This document shows, in pieces, positions 11,280 through 23,419 of a stretch of DNA of 64,000 nucleotides; the stretch's first letter is position 1; each line of letters starts with the position of its first letter. The stretch spans positions 1-64,000 of the forward strand of contig MU129146.1 in the NCBI GenBank assembly GCA_014904985.1, given 5' to 3'. The translations under genes were made by a program, and so were the position numbers. The stretch is from Hydnum rufescens UP504. Lineage: Eukaryota; Basidiomycota; Agaricomycetes; Cantharellales; Hydnaceae. The notes under the pieces are model-generated. The model saw only the letters and a program-made list of their open reading frames with translations, ran no database searches and was not told the DNA's origin.

Positions 11280-11900
11280 CACTGATCCGATCACCACATC
11301 AGCACCGGAGACATTATGGTGCCTCAGTGACAGGTTGCCATAGCCCTGATTTGTACTTGTGGGCCAGTTTCAAACCACCCACTGAGACCACTGGGTGACC
11401 TCCATTCATTTCAATATTCCGGATATTCCATCCATTGCCAAACCAGTGAATGAAGCCCATGAAGCTAAACCCATGAACAAAACTGTGAAAGGGTCCCCCA
11501 TGTGGAACCCCAGCCAATGATGGTGTATGAACACACCTGCTGAGCACCCATCTTGGCAGGTGTGATGATTAAGGTATGTTATTTTTATTTTTGGACTTCT
11601 GTGTTACAGCAGTGCAAAAAGAGCGCAAAGGCTGCTCTTTTGCACTGCTTTAAGTTGACTAAACATATCTTTTATCCTAGGCTACAACCTGCACCCATGC
11701 CTGTACGGTCTCAATCCCAAACCTGGCAAACAAAACCATGGTGAGTGATGACCAACAAACAGAATGCAGCCGATGAGTACCACATGAGAACCACACACCA
11801 CAGCAGGTTGATAGTGTAAGATTTTGTTTCATTCTAGTAGCACCAGAAGATGTCGAGAGCACTCTTTCTGTGCTACTGTGGTTGAGCCATTTTGCTCACT
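11280..11900 (+). repeat. Dispersed, worn copy of the hairpin/intron repeat
   Basis: It contains a hairpin A relative (CACACCTGC...GGCAGGTGTG, 11531-11563), then AAG|GTATGT at 11573, a hairpin B relative (GTGCAAAAAGAG...CTCTTTTGCAC, 11608-11650), a branch-like ACTAAAC at 11658 and an acceptor CCTAG at 11680. A second, poorer unit follows (GTGAGT near 11740, acceptor TTCTAG near 11836). The order and spacing are the same as in the array at 1-4.3 kb, 7 kb away. Confidence 0.75.
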
Positions 11901-12334
11901 GGATGTATATAGCAATATAGAAATAAATAATAATAATAAATGATAATGATATTTAATGAATATTAGTAATAATATGCTATCACAGGAAGCTCATGCAGTA
12001 CATCAATTATTACACAAGCTTCATGGGTTTTTAGCATATCATCTTATGGAGGCTGTGCATCTGTATCTCCCCTGATCCTCTTCCATTGTGCAGTTGCCAA
12101 GGAGACCTTATCCTACCTTTGCCTAGTCAGGTCCCTCTGGGCAAATGCAAGAATGGGCATCTCCAGGGGGGACCCCAACAGTTGAGGCCCAGGGGTACAC
12201 AAGGGTGATAGAAACTTGCCACACCACCACTTGTCCCCATTGTCTTCACTTGACCAGACTGTGCCCTTGCTCCTCTTTAATGGAAAAGCCTAGTCCAGAT
12301 ATTCTATCAAAGAAAATGGGCAAGAGCTCACCTG

Positions 12335-14130
12335 GTGATAACCTGGGAAGATGTGCATGGGGAAGATCATATCTTTGTAGTCTTCCTTCACCCTGAAGAG
12401 CATATCTCTGCAACTGAATCTATATCCACCTGCCTCACCATTGAGCAGCATAAGAGGACCTTTAAGAAGTGTCCCTTTGAAGAAATGGTGCCCAAACAGT
12501 TCCATGACTTCCATGATGTCTTTGCTAAGGAATCCTTTGATTGCCTTCCCCACATCATCCCTGGGACCATGCTATTGAGCTAAAAGAGGACATTGCCGCA
12601 CACTGGGGTGAAATTATACCCATTATCCCCCAATGAGCAGCAAGAGATGGATGCCTTCTTGAAGGAGCACCTAGAACTGGATGAATTCACCCATCCAAGT
12701 CACCCATAGCTGCCCCTGTCTTCTTTGTAAGAAGAAGGATGGAGGCCTACACTTTGTCCAGGATTAATCAGAAAGCTCATGCATGCACAGTGAAAAATGC
12801 TTATCCTCTCCCCCTGGTGACAGACATCTTAAATCGAGTCACTCGGGCCAAGTTCTTCACCAAGTTGGATGTGCAATGGGGCTACAACAATATTCAGATG
12901 CACGAAGGAGATGAATGGAAGGCAGCATTCCACACCAACCAAGGACTCTTCAAGCCACTTGTCATGTTCTTTGGGCTGACTAATAGCCCTGCCACCTTTC
13001 AAATCATAATGAATCACCTCTTCAAAGATCTTGTTGCAGAAGGAGTGGTAGCCATGTACATGGATGATATTCTGGTTTTTACTGAAACACTGCACAACAC
13101 ACATGAGGTAGTCCAGAAGGTCCTCCAAATCCTGCGAGAAAATAATTTGTTCCTCAAGGCTGAAAAGTGCACCTTTGGAGCTGCAACCATGGAGTATCTC
13201 GGAATTATCCTATCCCCAGGACAAGTTGGAATGGATCCAGTTAAGGTTGCTGGAGTTTGGGAATGGCCATCTCCTACAACAGTCAAAGAGGTTCAATCAT
13301 TCCTTGGCTTTGTTAACTTTTACTGATGCTTCATTGAAAATTTCTCACATATTGCCCATCCCCTTCACCAACTCACTCAGAAAGATGTACCATGGAAGTG
13401 GGCAGCAGATCAGCAGAAGGCCTTTGATCAGCTAAAGACAGCCATCACCTCAACACCCATTCTTGTGCATCCTGATGCTGATCGGCCCTACCATCTGGAA
13501 GCAGACAGTTCTGATTTCGCTACAGGGGCTGTCCTCTCCCAGCTAAGGGATGATGACAAGTGGCACCCAGTGGGATTTATTTCCAAAAGCCTCAATGATG
13601 TGGAGTGCAATTATGAAATTCATGACAAAGAGCTATTAGCAATCATCCGTGGCTTACAAGAATTTCAACACCTCCTTGAGGGAGTGGCACATCCAGTAGA
13701 AATCTTGACTGATCACTGCAATCTTGTCTATTTCATGACAGCCCAATCTCTCAATCAACAACAGGCATGCTGGTCCTTGTTCTTATCCCATTTTGATTTC
13801 CACATCACCCACTGCCCTGGAAAGAGTTCTACCAAACCTGATGCCTTATCTTGCCGAGCTGATCATCATCATGGGGAGGGGGATAACCAAAATCAGACCC
13901 TCCTCCCACCCAAGCTCTTCCAGATTAAGGCAATGGAAAGCTTGCCCATACAGGGTCTTGGGGCTGATTTCCAGCAGAGGATCTGTGACTCAAAGGATTT
14001 AGATGAGTCAGTGGCCAAGGCAATAAAGGATCTGGATGGATCTGAGGAGGATGGTTGGGTTGTATCTGATGGGCTTATCCTCCTCTGAGGAAAAGTTTAT
14101 GTCCCATGCAATCCCAAGTTGCATCATGAC
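12335..14130 (+). pseudogene. Gypsy-1 pol: reverse transcriptase and RNase H (chromovirus type)
   Basis: Ty3/Gypsy polymerase copying element RNA into DNA. Visible landmarks in order: the pre-RT segment ending EMVPKQFHDFHDVFAKESFD (12478-12540), HTGVKLYPLSPNEQQ (12600-12645), TKLDVQWGYNN (near 12860), FFGLTNSPATFQ (near 12970), the catalytic YMDD (13057-13068), EVQSFLGFVNFY, then RNase H with a DSSDFATGAVLSQ block (13507), KWHPVGFISKSLN, NYEIHDKELLAI and KPDALS. There are frameshifts around 12580-12760 and an in-frame TGA at 13324 where the family has Arg (CGA). Homology stops abruptly at about 14130, where an inverted copy of the 3' half begins. It cannot make a full polyprotein. Confidence 0.9.
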
Positions 14131-16020
14131 ATTGTCAACAGCCCATCAGTCAGCCTCCACAGCCACCATCACTAAGCCTCACTAAGCTGACACAGCCATG
14201 TTATGAATCCTGTGTGCACCTCCCACATGGCTATGCCCCAAACTTCCATATGTATTCCCCTTAGCATATGTACTTCCAAGGCAGTGTACACCTGGGTACT
14301 CAAAGGTGTCCAAAGTGTCAAAGGACCATAATGATGTGGATGGAGTACGGATTGGGACAGGTGATGTGGATTCAGGGACTGGGGTAGAGGAGGAGGAGGG
14401 GGAGTCTGGATTGGCAACTCCATGGACTCATGTGGGAGCAAGGGAATGACAGGTGCTGACAAGGGCGCCAATGCTGCCACTGGTTGACTACCCAGCCCAT
14501 AGCCTGCTGGCCAAGGCCCAATAGAATGAGGGCAATAATAATAAGAGAAATGCCAATAATGGCAAGGATGACAATAACCCCCTTAGTGAATGGAGGGAGT
14601 TTTCCTTGAGTCCAGTCAAATAAAGTATGCTGGGAACCTCAGTAAAATTTTCAAAACAGGTGAAAGGTAGGGTATCCCAGATAGCAGTTGCAATATGCCA
14701 TGGGGAGTTTTGGATGGAGGCGATGGAGGGCATCAAGGAGCTGTTTAGAGTTGCTGAGGTTTGATTCTGGTTCCAAACTGTTTTCCTCCAGGCCATAGCC
14801 TTTCCATTTAATGAGGTATTGCAGTTTGGTACATAAGAGACAACTGTCCAAGATTGTCTTGACCTCATATTCGGTGTCACCCTTTGCTGTCATGATTGGT
14901 TTGGGTACTGGGGGCTGGCATTGCTCAGGAATATGATCAGGTATGAATGGGTGGAGTTTGCTGACATGGAAAACTGGGTGGACTTGTTGGAAGTTCTGGG
15001 TTGAGTTTTAGCCGATAGGCTGATGGCGAGATAACTTTGTCAATCGGAAGGGACCAAACACTCTTGTCATCAAACTTCTTGGTAGGGCATGTTGTTGTGA
15101 CATTTTCTGCATCAAGCCAAACTTTATCCCTTTTTCATAACTGGGTGCAGTTTGGTGATGAGCATCATAGAAGCGTGCCATGTCATGTGCCACTTGGTGA
15201 AGAGCAGACTTGGCTCTTCCATGGCTTGCTTCATATGCTTCACAAACTCATCAACGCTTCCAGGTGGGTTTCCTGAGTAGGCTCTGTGCCCAGGCATGGG
15301 TTTGGCCTGTATTGAGTTCAAAAGGAGAGTGTCGGGTGGCAGAGTGAATGTGATTATTATAGGTGAACTCTGCTAATGCCATCCAGTCATACCAATCATC
15401 TGCCTCTCATTGATGAAGAGGCATAGATATTGTTTGATTTCTGATTGACTCGCTCAGTCTGACCATCAGTTTTGAGGATGGTATGCTGTAGACAGGAAGT
15501 GTGAATGCCAAGGAGATGATTGAGTTCTTCATAAAGGAGGATGCAAACTGGGGTCCCCAATCACTGATAATCTCTTCAGGTAAGCCATTATGCTTCCAAG
15601 CATGGTCACGATAGAGTTGAGCAAGTCCTACAGAGTCAACCTCATCTGTAGTTGGGATTGCATGCATTCATTTTGATAGGCAGTATAGAAGAAGGGTTGG
15701 GAGCTCCGATGACCCCCAAATCAAATCTGGTTCAGCCAGTGTGTAGATAGGAGACTGTGTTTCTGTTTATTCAAATGGGTTGGTTCACTTCAATGGTTGA
15801 TCACTCTCTGCAAGATATGTATGTGTTTATTGGAGAATGGAATGTGATATGGACTAGCAATAGTCAATGATATATCGTAGATGCTTATAGGAAGGCTTAT
15901 ACGTCGTATGGAATGCTTATAGAAAGGCTTATATGTGTTCGTGTTGCATTTGTTCATTTACTGATATTTGTATGTCCTTGTTTATGTCCTCCTAGTCAAA
16001 ATGCGGATATCTGTGGAGCT

Positions 16021-16045
16021 NNNNNNNNNNNNNNNNNNNNNNNNN
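16021..16045. other. Assembly gap (25 N) flanked by a duplicated segment
   Basis: 25 N. The 1.35 kb before the gap (14672-16016) and after it (16046-17391) are the same sequence with scattered one-base indels, many in homopolymers, starting and stopping at the gap. That is what a failed merge of two reads or contigs over one locus looks like. Confidence 0.85.
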
Positions 16046-17059
16046 GTATCCCAGATAGCAGTTTGCAATATGCCATGGGGAGTTTGGATGGAGGCGATGG
16101 AAGGCATCAAGGAGCTGTTTAGAGTTGCTGAGGTTTGATTCTGGTTCCCAACTGTTTTCCTCCAGGCCATAGCCTTTCCATTTAATGAGGTATTGCAGTT
16201 TGGTACAATAGAGACAACTGTCCAAGATTGTCTTGACCTCATATTCGGTGTCACCCTTTGCTGTCATGATTGGTTTGGTACTGGGGGTGGCATTGCTCAG
16301 GAATATGATCAGGTATGAATGGGTGGAGTTTGCTGACATGGAAAACTGGGTGGACTTGTTGGAAGTTCTGGGTGAGTTTTAGCCGATAGGCTGATGGCGA
16401 GATAACTTTGTCAATCGGGAAGGGACCAAACCACTTGTCATCAAACTTCCTTGGTAGGGCATGTTGTTGTGACATTTTCTGCATCAAGCCAAACTTTATC
16501 CCCTTTTCATAACTGGGTGCAGTTTGGTGATGAGCATCATAGAAGCGTGCCATGTCATGTGCCACTTGGTGAAGAGCAGACTTGGCCTCTTCCATGGCTT
16601 GCTTCATATGCTTCACAAACTCATCAACAGCTTCCAGGTGGGTTTCCTGAGTAGGCTCTGTGCCCAGGCATGGGTGTTGGCCTGTATTGAGTTCAAAAGG
16701 AGAGTGTCGGGTGGCAGAGTGAATGTGATTATTATAGGTGAACTCTGCTAATGCCATCCAGTCATACAATCATCTGCCTCTCATTGATGAAGAGGCATAG
16801 ATATTGTTTGATTTCCTGATTGACTCGCTCAGTCTGACCATCAGTTTGGAGATGGTATGCTGTAGACAGGAAGTGTGAATGCCAAGGAGATGATTGAGTT
16901 CCTTCATAAAGGAGGATGCAAACTGGGGTCCCCAATCACTGATAATCTCTTCAGGTAAGCCATTATTGCTTCCAAGCATGGTCACGATAGAGTTGAGCAA
17001 GTCCTACAGAGTCAACCTCATCTGTAGTTGGGATTGCATGCATTCATTTTGATAGGCAG

Positions 17060-18660
17060 TATAGAAGAAGGGTTTGGGAGCTCCGATGACCCCAATCAAA
17101 ATCTGGTTCATCCAGTGTGTAGATAGGAGACTGTGTTTCTGTTTTTCAAATGGGTTGGTTCACTTCAATGTTTGATCACTCTCTGCAGATATGTATGTGT
17201 TTATTGGGAGAATGGAATGTGATATGGACTAGCAATAGTCAATGATATATCGTAGATGCTTATAGGAAGGCTTATACGTCGTATGGAATGCTTATAGAAA
17301 GGCTTATATGTGTTCGTGTTGCATTTGTTCATTTACTGATATTTGTATGTCCTTGTTTATGTCCTCCTAGTCAAAATGCGGATATCTGTGGGCTATAGAA
17401 TGGTCAGTGCTTTGGTTAGTTTTGTTAGTATGCTTCAATCTTCTTTCCTGACTCATATTTTGTTATGCTTACTTTTTCCTTGATGTCCAGCAACTCTAAC
17501 CTTAGGTTCTGCAACTATCCTTGGCTTCAGTATTTTGCATGAATGGCTTCCAGTAGCTTGGTCTCAACAACCTTGAAGATGACTTAGTCCAGATGGCTTT
17601 AGATAGACAGTTCTTTAGATTATAAGCAGAATGGTAGCAGTAGTTGACAGTGGTTGATTTCCAGAGTGAGGAGATGGGGGGAACAAGAAAATCTGCTAGC
17701 TTATATACCTATCTGAAGGTGGCTGTGCATGGAGCAAGAACAAAGAGTAATAAAGCTATGGAATCATAGTGGAGTAAGAACAAAAGAGTAATAAGAAATG
17801 ATGTCATAATGCGGTCATAGCTGAGTCATCCATAGAGTGTGATGTCATAGTGAAGTCATAGTGATGTCATTCATAAAGAGAACAAAAAGGATTCATAAAG
17901 GGAATGATGTACTAATTTGCTGAGCTTGTGGAGTGGTTGGAGCATGATGTCACTGGTCTTGTGATGTGGTTTGGGGCTCATAGGAAGTGAAATTAAGGGA
18001 CATCTCCGGGTTCTGGAGATTAATCTGAGCATAGTCCAGTGGTTAAGGTGTTTTTTGTTATGCTGTTAATAAAAGGACAAGTGCATGGTGTGGATTCGAT
18101 GCAGAGACAGCAGTTTGCATCCTTTAATAGGCGTGCTTGGTATCATTCGATGCGGATTTTTAACAGCTTTCTGGGCGCGGTGGTTTCGAGCAGATCGGAT
18201 GCGAACTGACAGAGAAAATTCGTTTTTTACTGATGGGTGTTAATTCTGATAGTAATATCATTCTGTAAAGTTCAATTTTGATCTGTTCTTCACATGCTTA
18301 GTACCGTTGGATGCGAATTTTTTATATCTTCTAGAAGCGGTTGTTTCGAGAGGATTGAATGCAAACTGATGGAGGTATTCGTTGTTTACTGAAAATCCTG
18401 GATTTTAATAGTAAAATTGGCCTGGAGAGTGCAGTTTTGGTCCATTCAACTTGTGTTTGGTACCGTTCGAAAGGTGTGAATCGTAGCTTTCTAAGCGTTA
18501 TATGGGTGTACCTCTCTGATCAAAACTGACAGATTTATTAAAACGAATTTGGTTTCTGCGCATAGCTGTAATTAATCTCATAATCAGTCATGTGATCGTC
18601 CAATGGCTGGAAGTAGTGTAATTTCGCATTTTCTGATACTGGATGTTTTAATCTTCCACA
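17060..18660 (-). mobile_element. LTR family A, copy 2, inserted in the inverted Gypsy-1 integrase
   Basis: About 1.6 kb running TATAGAAG...CTTCCACA on the plus strand (TGTGGAAG...CTTCTATA on the minus strand). It is nearly collinear with the copy at 31816-33392. It splits the integrase frame between YNAIWVV (18.67 kb) and the LPEEIISD segment (16.95 kb). No target-site duplication is obvious, because the base pairs bordering the left junction differ from the uninterrupted plus copy at 19240. Three diverged repeats of about 160 bp and a tRNA-like segment (18028-18100) lie inside. It contains no open gene. Confidence 0.85.
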
Positions 18661-18664
18661 GTGG

Positions 18665-18960
18665 TCAACCCACTACCCAAATTGCATTATATCCCCAACT
18701 GAGTGGGAGGCCTGTGATGAAGTCTGTGGTGACGATTTGCCATCGATGATCTGGAACCCAATTAGGTTGGAGTTTCCCTAGTGGCATGGGTGGGAATGTT
18801 TTAGTGTGATTGCATCTGTCACACCCCTGTACATAGTTGGCAATATATTGTGTGATTCCTGGCCACCAGTAATTGCAAGTGACTAGCTCAACTGTCTTCC
18901 ATCGACCAGGGTGCCCAGCCACAGGAGTGTCATGATGAGCCTTGACCAAAATCCCAAGTT
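18665..18960 (-). pseudogene. Gypsy-1 integrase zinc-binding domain (inverted arm)
   Basis: The minus-strand frame shows the H-H-C-C integrase zinc finger: KAHHDTPVAGHPG, then NYWWPGITQYI and GCDRCNHTK, followed by WQIVTTDFITGLPLS, where the Asp of TTDF is the first catalytic residue. The frame is open until it meets the LTR-A insertion at 18660. Family: integrase H2C2 domain of Ty3/Gypsy elements. Confidence 0.9.
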
Positions 18961-20340
18961 GCGTCATGACATTGTCAAGGCTCATCATGACACTCCTGTG
19001 GCTGGCACCCTGGTCGATGGAAGACAGTTGAGCTAGTCACTCGCAATTACTGGTGGCCAGGAATCACATGATATATTGCCGACTATGTACAGGGGTGTGA
19101 CAGATGCAATCGCACTAAAACATTCCCCACCATGCCACTAGGGAAACTCCAACCAAATCGGGTTCAGATCATCGATGCAAATCGTCACCACAGACTTCAT
19201 CACAGGCCTCCCACTCAGTCAGGGATATAATGCAATTTGGGTAGTGGTTGACCGCCTATCAAAACGAATGCATGCAATCCCAACTACAGATGAGGTTGAC
19301 TCTGTAGGACTTGCTCGACTCTATCGTGACCATGTTTGGAAGCATCATGGCTTACCTGAAGAGATTATCAGTGATCGGGGACCCAGTTTGCATCCTCCTT
19401 TATGAAGGAACTCAATCGTCTCCTTGGCATTCACACTTCCCTGTCTACGCATACCATCCTCAAACTGATGGTCAGACTGAGCAGTCAATCAGGAAATCGA
19501 ACAATATCTACGCCTCTTCGTCAATGAGAGGCAGGATGATTGGTATGACTGGATGGCATTAGCAGAGTTCACCTATAATAATCGCATTCACTCTGCCACC
19601 CGACACTCTCCTTTTGAACTCGATACAGGCCAACACCCACATGCCTGGGCACAGAGCCTACTCGGGAAACCCGCCTGGAAGCTGTTGATGAGTTTGTGAA
19701 ACGTATGAAGCAAGCCATGGAAGAGGCCAAGTCTGCTCTTCGCCAAGCAGCACATGACATGGCACGCTTCTATGATGCTCATCACCAAACTGCACCCAGT
19801 TATGAAAAAGGGGATAAAGTTTGGCTTGATGCAGAAAACATCACAACAACTGCCCTACCAAGAAGTTTGATGACAAGTGGTTTGGTCCCTTCCCAATTGA
19901 CAAAGTTATCTCGCCATCGGCCTATCGGCTAAAACTCACCCGGAACTTCCAACAAGTCCACCCAGTGTTCCATGTCAGCAAACTCTGCCCATTCGTACCT
20001 GATCATATTCCTGAGCGACGTCAGCCCCCAGTACCCAAACCGATCATTACGGCAAAGGGTGACACTGAATATGAGGTCGAGACAATCTTGGACAGTCATC
20101 TCTATCGTACAAACTGCAATACCTCATTAAATGGAAAGGCTATGGCCCGGAGGAAAACAGTTGGGAACCAGAATCAAACCTCGGCAACTCTAAACGGCTC
20201 CTGGATGACTTCCATCACCTCCATCCAAACTCCCCACGTCGTATTGCACTGCTATCTGGGATACCCTACCTTTCACCCACTTTGAAAATTTTACTGAGGT
20301 CCCCCAGCATACTTTATTTGACTGGACTCAAGGAAAACTC
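18961..20340 (+). pseudogene. Gypsy-1 integrase with chromodomain (plus arm)
   Basis: Pieces in order: zinc-binding H2C2 region (HHDTPVAG, NYWWPGI, GCDRCN), catalytic core with TTDFITGLPLSQGYNAIW (first Asp), EEIISDRGP (second Asp, 19370) and TDGQTEQS (Glu region, 19475), then the C-terminal domain (AYSYEKGD-like block near 19800, HPVFHVSKL at 19960) and a chromodomain-like tail ([10 protein letters not shown] at 20070). Several one-base frame changes separate these blocks. A chromodomain at the C-terminus marks the chromovirus branch, where it directs integration to particular chromatin. No RT or RNase H precedes it on this strand; it starts at the inversion point. Confidence 0.88.
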
Positions 20341-20359
20341 GATCGTGACGCCAAGTCCT

Positions 20360-20369
20360 AAAAGGGGGG
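20360..20369 (+). promoter_or_regulatory. Polypurine tract of Gypsy-1
   Basis: AAAAGGGGGG lies 3 nt upstream of the LTR start TGTCAGG. This is the expected position of the primer for plus-strand DNA synthesis. Confidence 0.8.
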
Positions 20370-20372
20370 TAA

Positions 20373-21218
20373 TGTCAGGATCAAATTGACATTTGCTTCT
20401 GCCTAAGGACTTACCCGTCAGAGTATCATTCTTCATCAACTCTATCATATGGTGCCTACTTCCTCAAATGCTCTTGTCTCCTCTCTCCCTCCATTCACTA
20501 CAGGGGTTATTGTCATCCTTGCCATTATTGGCATTTCTCTTATTATTATTGCCCTCGTTCTATCAGGCCTCAGCCAGCGGGCTATGGGCTGGGTAGTCAA
20601 CCAGTGGCAGCATTGGTGCCTTGTCAGCACCTGTCATTCCCTCGTTCCCCATGTGAGTCCATGGAGTTGCCAATCCAGACTCCCCCTCCTCCTCCTCTAC
20701 CCCCAGTCCCTGAATCCACATCACCTGTCCCAATCCGTACTCCATCCACATCATTACGGTCCTTTGACACTTTGGACACCTTTGGAGTACCCAGGCGTAC
20801 ACTGCCTTGGAAGTACATACGCTAAGGGGGATACATATGGAAGTTGGGGCATAGCCATGTGGAGGTGCACACAGGATTCGTAACATGGCTGTGTCAGCTT
20901 AGTGAGGCTTAGTGATGGTGGATGTGGAGGCTGACTGATGGGCTGTGGAGCCGGCATTCTAGGAGGATCTGGAAGGTTATGGAAGATGGTGGAAGGCTCT
21001 GGAAGGCTGGAGGCTGTGTGCAGGAAATAGTATTTATAGCCCTTTGCAGTTGGGGGATCACCAGTTTCAATCTCTCAGGATTCCCACTGCGGTAGGTGCG
21101 AGACTTGTGTGTCCCTTGTTGTGTGGTGTATACTCAGGATTCCCACTGCGATAGTGTGTGGTTAATTAATCTCTTTCCTCTTTCTGTTTGTGGCTTCGAC
21201 GGCAGTGTTGCCCTGACA
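20373..21218 (+). mobile_element. Gypsy-1 3' LTR
   Basis: 846 bp from TGTCAGG to CCTGACA, perfect inverted ends in TG...CA form, directly after the polypurine tract. The segment AGGATTCCCACTGCG occurs twice near 21080 and 21140. Its first two thirds recur inverted at 14134-14604. No matching 5' LTR is seen upstream of 12.3 kb. Confidence 0.85.
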
Positions 21219-21708
21219 CCAAGAGAGTGTCCCCATCACCCCAAATCCCAAGAATCACTTTGAGGTCCTTTCCCAGTGAATCTCCACCCTTGGGGAAGGG
21301 CTAAATAATACCCTCTGGACCCCATCAAAGCCACAACCTCTGGGATTGAGTAGGGAGCCAGCAGGAGCATGGGAAATGGGGGCTGTATTGGGCCAGATGA
21401 TCTGAAAATCATCAAACAGGATCATCCCAGCCTTAGGACTGACCCAACAAGTGCAGGGTCATTCACCACATGCCAGCTATCTCATAGCATGATTGAATGC
21501 AGTGGAAAACATGAGGCTATCTCCAGGCCAGGTGTGGAACCTCATCACCGACATGCCTGCCCTACCTGACCCAGGAGCCACCAGAGCCCATGACTACTAT
21601 TTGGGCCTAATAAAAGTGGCCCCAATGCCCCAGCTCAGCTTGCTCTTCATGAGTAACCCAATACAAGCCCCATCATCCAAATTAGGGTAAGCCCCCATCA
21701 TTTCCCAA

Positions 21709-23130
21709 GTGTCAAATGGGAACATGCCTCCCCTGGGTCCTTCAAGGTGCATGAGCCCTGAATCTTTCACAGGAGACCCACAAGTCAAGGACCCACCACC
21801 CTCTCAACCCCACAGCTCAAAGGGTAGTGGGGGTGGCCAGCTGGAAGGAGGCAACAGTGAAGGCCCTAGTGGAGGTGGAAGTGGAGGTGGAGGTCCAAGT
21901 GGTGGAAATGGAGGCCCAGGTAGTGGAGGAGGCCCAGGACAAGGAAGCCAAGGGCCAGGATCCCCTCCTAGTGGAGGTCCCTCAGGCCCCCTATTCCCAC
22001 AGGCCCTCCTGGCCCTCCAGGCCTGCCAGGCCTGCCAGGCCCACCAGGTCCTCCCGGGCCCAAAGGACCACCTTCCAATGCCCCTCCCCCTGGCATTGTG
22101 TGGGACAATAAGCTTAAATGGTCCACCATACCTGAATGGGATGGAGCTCATGAGACAGCCATTGACTGGCTGTACAAATGTAACAACCTTGCAAGTCTAG
22201 GCCCTATGTTGGAGGGCCAGTTGCCCATGATAGCAACATGCCATTTTAAAGGAGCAGTAGCAACTGCTTGGCAGGCACACTCCATGCCTGTCAAACACCC
22301 AATTCTCCCGTCATGGGATAACCTGTGGGAGTGGGTCTTACATTGCTATCTAGGAGAGGTCTGGTACATGGCACAGCACCTCAAATATAATGAAGAGGTC
22401 TTCCATAGTGCCAAGTACCCCATGAATCACCTGTGGAGTATATACAACAGCAGATCCTCCTCTTGTGCATTTTCTTCCGATTCACCCCCAATAGTCCTGA
22501 GGAAATGGCTTCAGTCATGAACAACACACCAAATGAATGGGATGTCATCCTGTGCTGGAGTGACTGACCCCCAATAGAATTGGTCCTGATGTCAGCCAAA
22601 CAATTTGAAGCCACATTGATCACCCAGTGGAGATCTTCACAGTACTACCGACATCGTTTAGGAGCAAGGAGCTCCAGGAGAGCCAATTTAGCCATGCAAG
22701 GGAACAATGAAGAAGGGGATGAGGAGGACTCCCTGCACTCCCCCTTTGAAGATGATTCCAAGGGAGCCTTCTACTACTCCAGTGAGGAAGCAGAAGGAAA
22801 TAGGACCTCTTTGACAGCATTTAATGTGGGAAAGTGCCAGTGGCCGATCTCAGCACCCCCAGCATCAAGTACCTTCATTGAACAAGATGGCTGACAATGT
22901 CCAGAAAACCTACCCATATCCTCAAGATGACACTGTGGTCAGCCACAACAAGCCAGGCCAGAAGTGTTTCACCTGCAGGAGTGAGAAACACTGGGTCTGA
23001 GAATGTAAACACTATGGAGCTTATTCCAACCATCTCAAGAGGAGGACACTCAAAAAGGAGCACCAATGTTATGAGACACCTGGTTATAAAGCAGCATATT
23101 CAGCTGCTGTAGATTCCAACCAGAATTTTT
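21709..23130 (+). pseudogene. Gypsy-2 Gag: Gly/Pro-rich N-terminus, gag core and zinc knuckle
   Basis: The structural protein of a second Gypsy element. An N-terminal Gly/Ser/Pro-rich stretch (21790-21990) leads into collagen-like GPPG repeats (about 22000-22070). The gag core follows, with WDGAHETAIDW (22138) and a Trp/Tyr-rich helical region to about 22400. A CCHC zinc knuckle CFTCRSEKHW-x-x-EC lies at 22968-23009, with an in-frame TGA inside it. Downstream is a Lys/Arg-rich tail. Frame changes and stops make it non-functional. The arrangement is typical of agaricomycete Gypsy elements. Confidence 0.75.
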
Positions 23131-23419
23131 AATTACAGGATGGATGAACCCAGCTCTGCCATCTAGTTCCCCTGTAACCTACCAGAAGCCCACATATATA
23201 GAGACTCAAGAACACTTGTTGCATAATGTAAATGTAGCAATGAGTAATATACAGCTTCCCCCTCCCATGAAATCCTTCCTGGATTCCCCAAGAAAACCTC
23301 CTGATAGACAGCACCCCTGCAATCTGGGAGAAACAAGTCAGCGATTCACAGCAGTGGCTGCAGCATCAAAGCCAGTTGAGAACAGGCCACCGGAATCACC
23401 AAAGGCTCTGAATGACCTT

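Larger units (their letters stand above)
14134..18960 (-). mobile_element. Inverted second copy of Gypsy-1 integrase, chromodomain and partial LTR
   Basis: Read on the minus strand from 18960 this is the Gypsy-1 3' half: integrase zinc-binding domain, catalytic-core remnants ([23 protein letters not shown]), the C-terminal part (MALAEFTYNN, HPVFHVSKLHPF), a chromodomain-like block ([26 protein letters not shown]) and then LTR sequence to 14134. It mirrors the plus copy at 18961-20950. It is interrupted by an LTR-A (17060-18660), by the gap region, and by a deletion near 14604 that removes about 155 bp spanning the polypurine tract and LTR start. It has fewer CpGs than the plus arm. Confidence 0.85.

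Noticed and set aside
14651..17000. Two tandem integrase C-terminal/chromodomain copies as separate elements
   Set aside because: The copies flank a 25-N gap and differ by homopolymer indels, so one is most likely an assembly duplicate.
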